Source: Candidatus Woesearchaeota archaeon (lineage in GTDB: Archaea; Nanobdellota; Nanobdellia; Woesearchaeales; WJKL01). From it: DNA of 21,393 nucleotides. The notes beneath the pieces are model-generated. The model was not told where the DNA came from and did not search any database. It worked only from the letters and a program-made list of their open reading frames with translations. The stretch covers positions 1 to 21,393 of the forward strand of contig JAHWIB010000023.1 of NCBI GenBank assembly GCA_019322815.1, given 5' to 3'. Positions 20,990 through 21,393 of the stretch are shown here, in pieces; positions within the stretch are counted from its first letter, which is position 1; every line of letters begins with the position of its first letter. The position numbers and the translations under genes were made by a program.

Positions 20990-21001
20990 CACCTTTCGGT
21001 G
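20990..21001 (-). promoter_or_regulatory. GNRA-capped hairpin in rps19e leader
   Basis: On the minus strand CACC-GAAA-GGTG forms a perfect 4-bp stem with a GAAA tetraloop, about 20 nt before the S19e start. A GNRA loop is unusually stable for such a short stem in an AT-rich leader. It lies between the likely transcription start (about 21011) and the ribosome site. Confidence 0.45.
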
Positions 21002-21018
21002 TTATAACATAGTTTGCA

Positions 21019-21042
21019 GGTCTTAAATGACCAATATAAACT
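21019..21042 (-). promoter_or_regulatory. Promoter region of the S19e operon with GGTC/GACC palindrome
   Basis: TTTATATT (21033-21040, minus) is the likely TATA box. A palindrome GGTC-ATTTAA-GACC (21019-21032) sits between it and the start point, where a bound protein could block transcription. Confidence 0.4.
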
Positions 21043-21123
21043 AGAATTTTAAGGGGATTTATAAAGTTATCGAAAAAAGCAACATTTTTATAAAACTATA
21101 TTTTTAATAAAATAAGGGGTTAA

Positions 21124-21393
21124 ATGTTAAAGAAAATATCTTTATTTTTTGTCATATGTACATTGTTCGCTATTTCTGTTAGAGCAGTTGCTGAACCGAT
21201 TGAAGAAGATTTTGATGATTTAAAATATAAGGAGACATTATCATCAATAAAAGAAGGAATCCCTGTTAAAACAGCAGTTTATGATGCAGGAAGGCATGAT
21301 TATACTGTGGATATTTACTCATTCAAGACACCAAAATTGGCAAGGATGTTTTTGTTGGAGTTAGGATGGACAAAGACAAAAAAACTTCATAAT
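21124..21393 (+). CDS. Secreted or membrane-anchored hypothetical protein, N-terminal part (3' truncated by window edge)
   Basis: 90 codons from ATG 21124, open to the window edge. A signal peptide is clear: MLKKISLFFVICTLFAISVRAVA, with likely cleavage after Ala-Val-Ala. The exposed part starts acidic (EPIEEDFDDLKYKE) and continues EGIPVKTAVYDAGRHDYTVDIYSFKTPKLARMFLLELGWTK. No family recognised. GGGG lies 6 nt upstream of ATG, and a TTTATAAAAC stretch about 35 bp upstream is a possible promoter. It is divergent from the S19e operon. Confidence 0.65.
   Translation, partial: MLKKISLFFVICTLFAISVRAVAEPIEEDFDDLKYKETLSSIKEGIPVKTAVYDAGRHDYTVDIYSFKTPKLARMFLLELGWTKTKKLHN

Noticed and set aside
1..21393. 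CRISPR arrays, tRNA or rRNA genes, transposases and integrases
   Set aside because: Looked for by eye on both strands; no regularly spaced repeats, no tRNA T-arm-like GGTTCRAATCC with a cloverleaf, no rRNA and no transposase-like proteins were seen.

Overview
The window is AT-rich archaeal DNA. It carries archaeal/eukaryotic-type ribosomal proteins (L15e, L31e, L39e, S19e), the exosome genes rrp4-rrp41-rrp42 with SBDS and proteasome alpha, RNase P Pop5, RNA polymerase subunit K, Cbf5/TruB with a PUA domain, PDCD5/TFAR19 and a DUF357 protein. Tight packing, convergent genes that touch or overlap, many apparently leaderless starts, Lys/Glu-rich tails and a bacterial-type IspH fit a DPANN archaeon (Woesearchaeota/Pacearchaeota-like). 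That placement is inferred from content, not from a tree.

Layout: 1-359 is the 3' end of a TrmB-like regulator, convergent with a short Rad50 (352-2415, -). Next come PGI/PMI (2559-3533, -) and divergent L15e (3711-4292, +). From 4300 to 6868 is an accessory stretch. It holds a minus-strand three-gene operon of unknown function with a strong promoter and an attenuator-like leader hairpin, an unknown + strand gene (5722), an HPF/RaiA-like protein (6086), a probable ribbon-helix-helix protein (6457) and a possible 44-aa upstream frame. From 7003 to 10734 are a tRNA methylthiotransferase, a sugar-phosphate nucleotidyltransferase and a phosphomannomutase. A degenerate second copy of the nucleotidyltransferase tail and a GC-rich palindrome lie between the last two. 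Two tandem paralogous membrane-anchored proteins follow (10819-11878).

The exosome superoperon runs from 11976 to 16006: Pop5, proteasome alpha, SBDS, Rrp4, Rrp41, Rrp42. Most of its genes are separated by 1-2 nt or overlap by 4, and several starts have a GGTGA Shine-Dalgarno. RpoK, DUF357 and a zinc phospholipase-like protein follow on the same strand, then convergent Cbf5/TruB and IspH. The right side is the minus-strand operon S19e - PDCD5 - L39e - L31e. L39e (57 aa) is very small, and a bistable-looking leader with a 17-codon mini-frame precedes L31e. The window ends in the 5' part of a gene for a secreted protein.

Together the genes cover ribosome synthesis, RNA processing and decay, tRNA modification and protein turnover. 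Three enzymes (PGI/PMI, nucleotidyltransferase, phosphomannomutase) plausibly make GDP-mannose or a similar activated sugar. I found no CRISPR array, tRNA, rRNA or transposase. The points most worth following up are the regulatory RNA structures (upstream of 5429, of L31e and of L15e), the paired GTCAC/GTGAC operator-like sites, the paralogous pair with identical cysteine spacing, the altered radical-SAM motif, and IspH in an archaeon.
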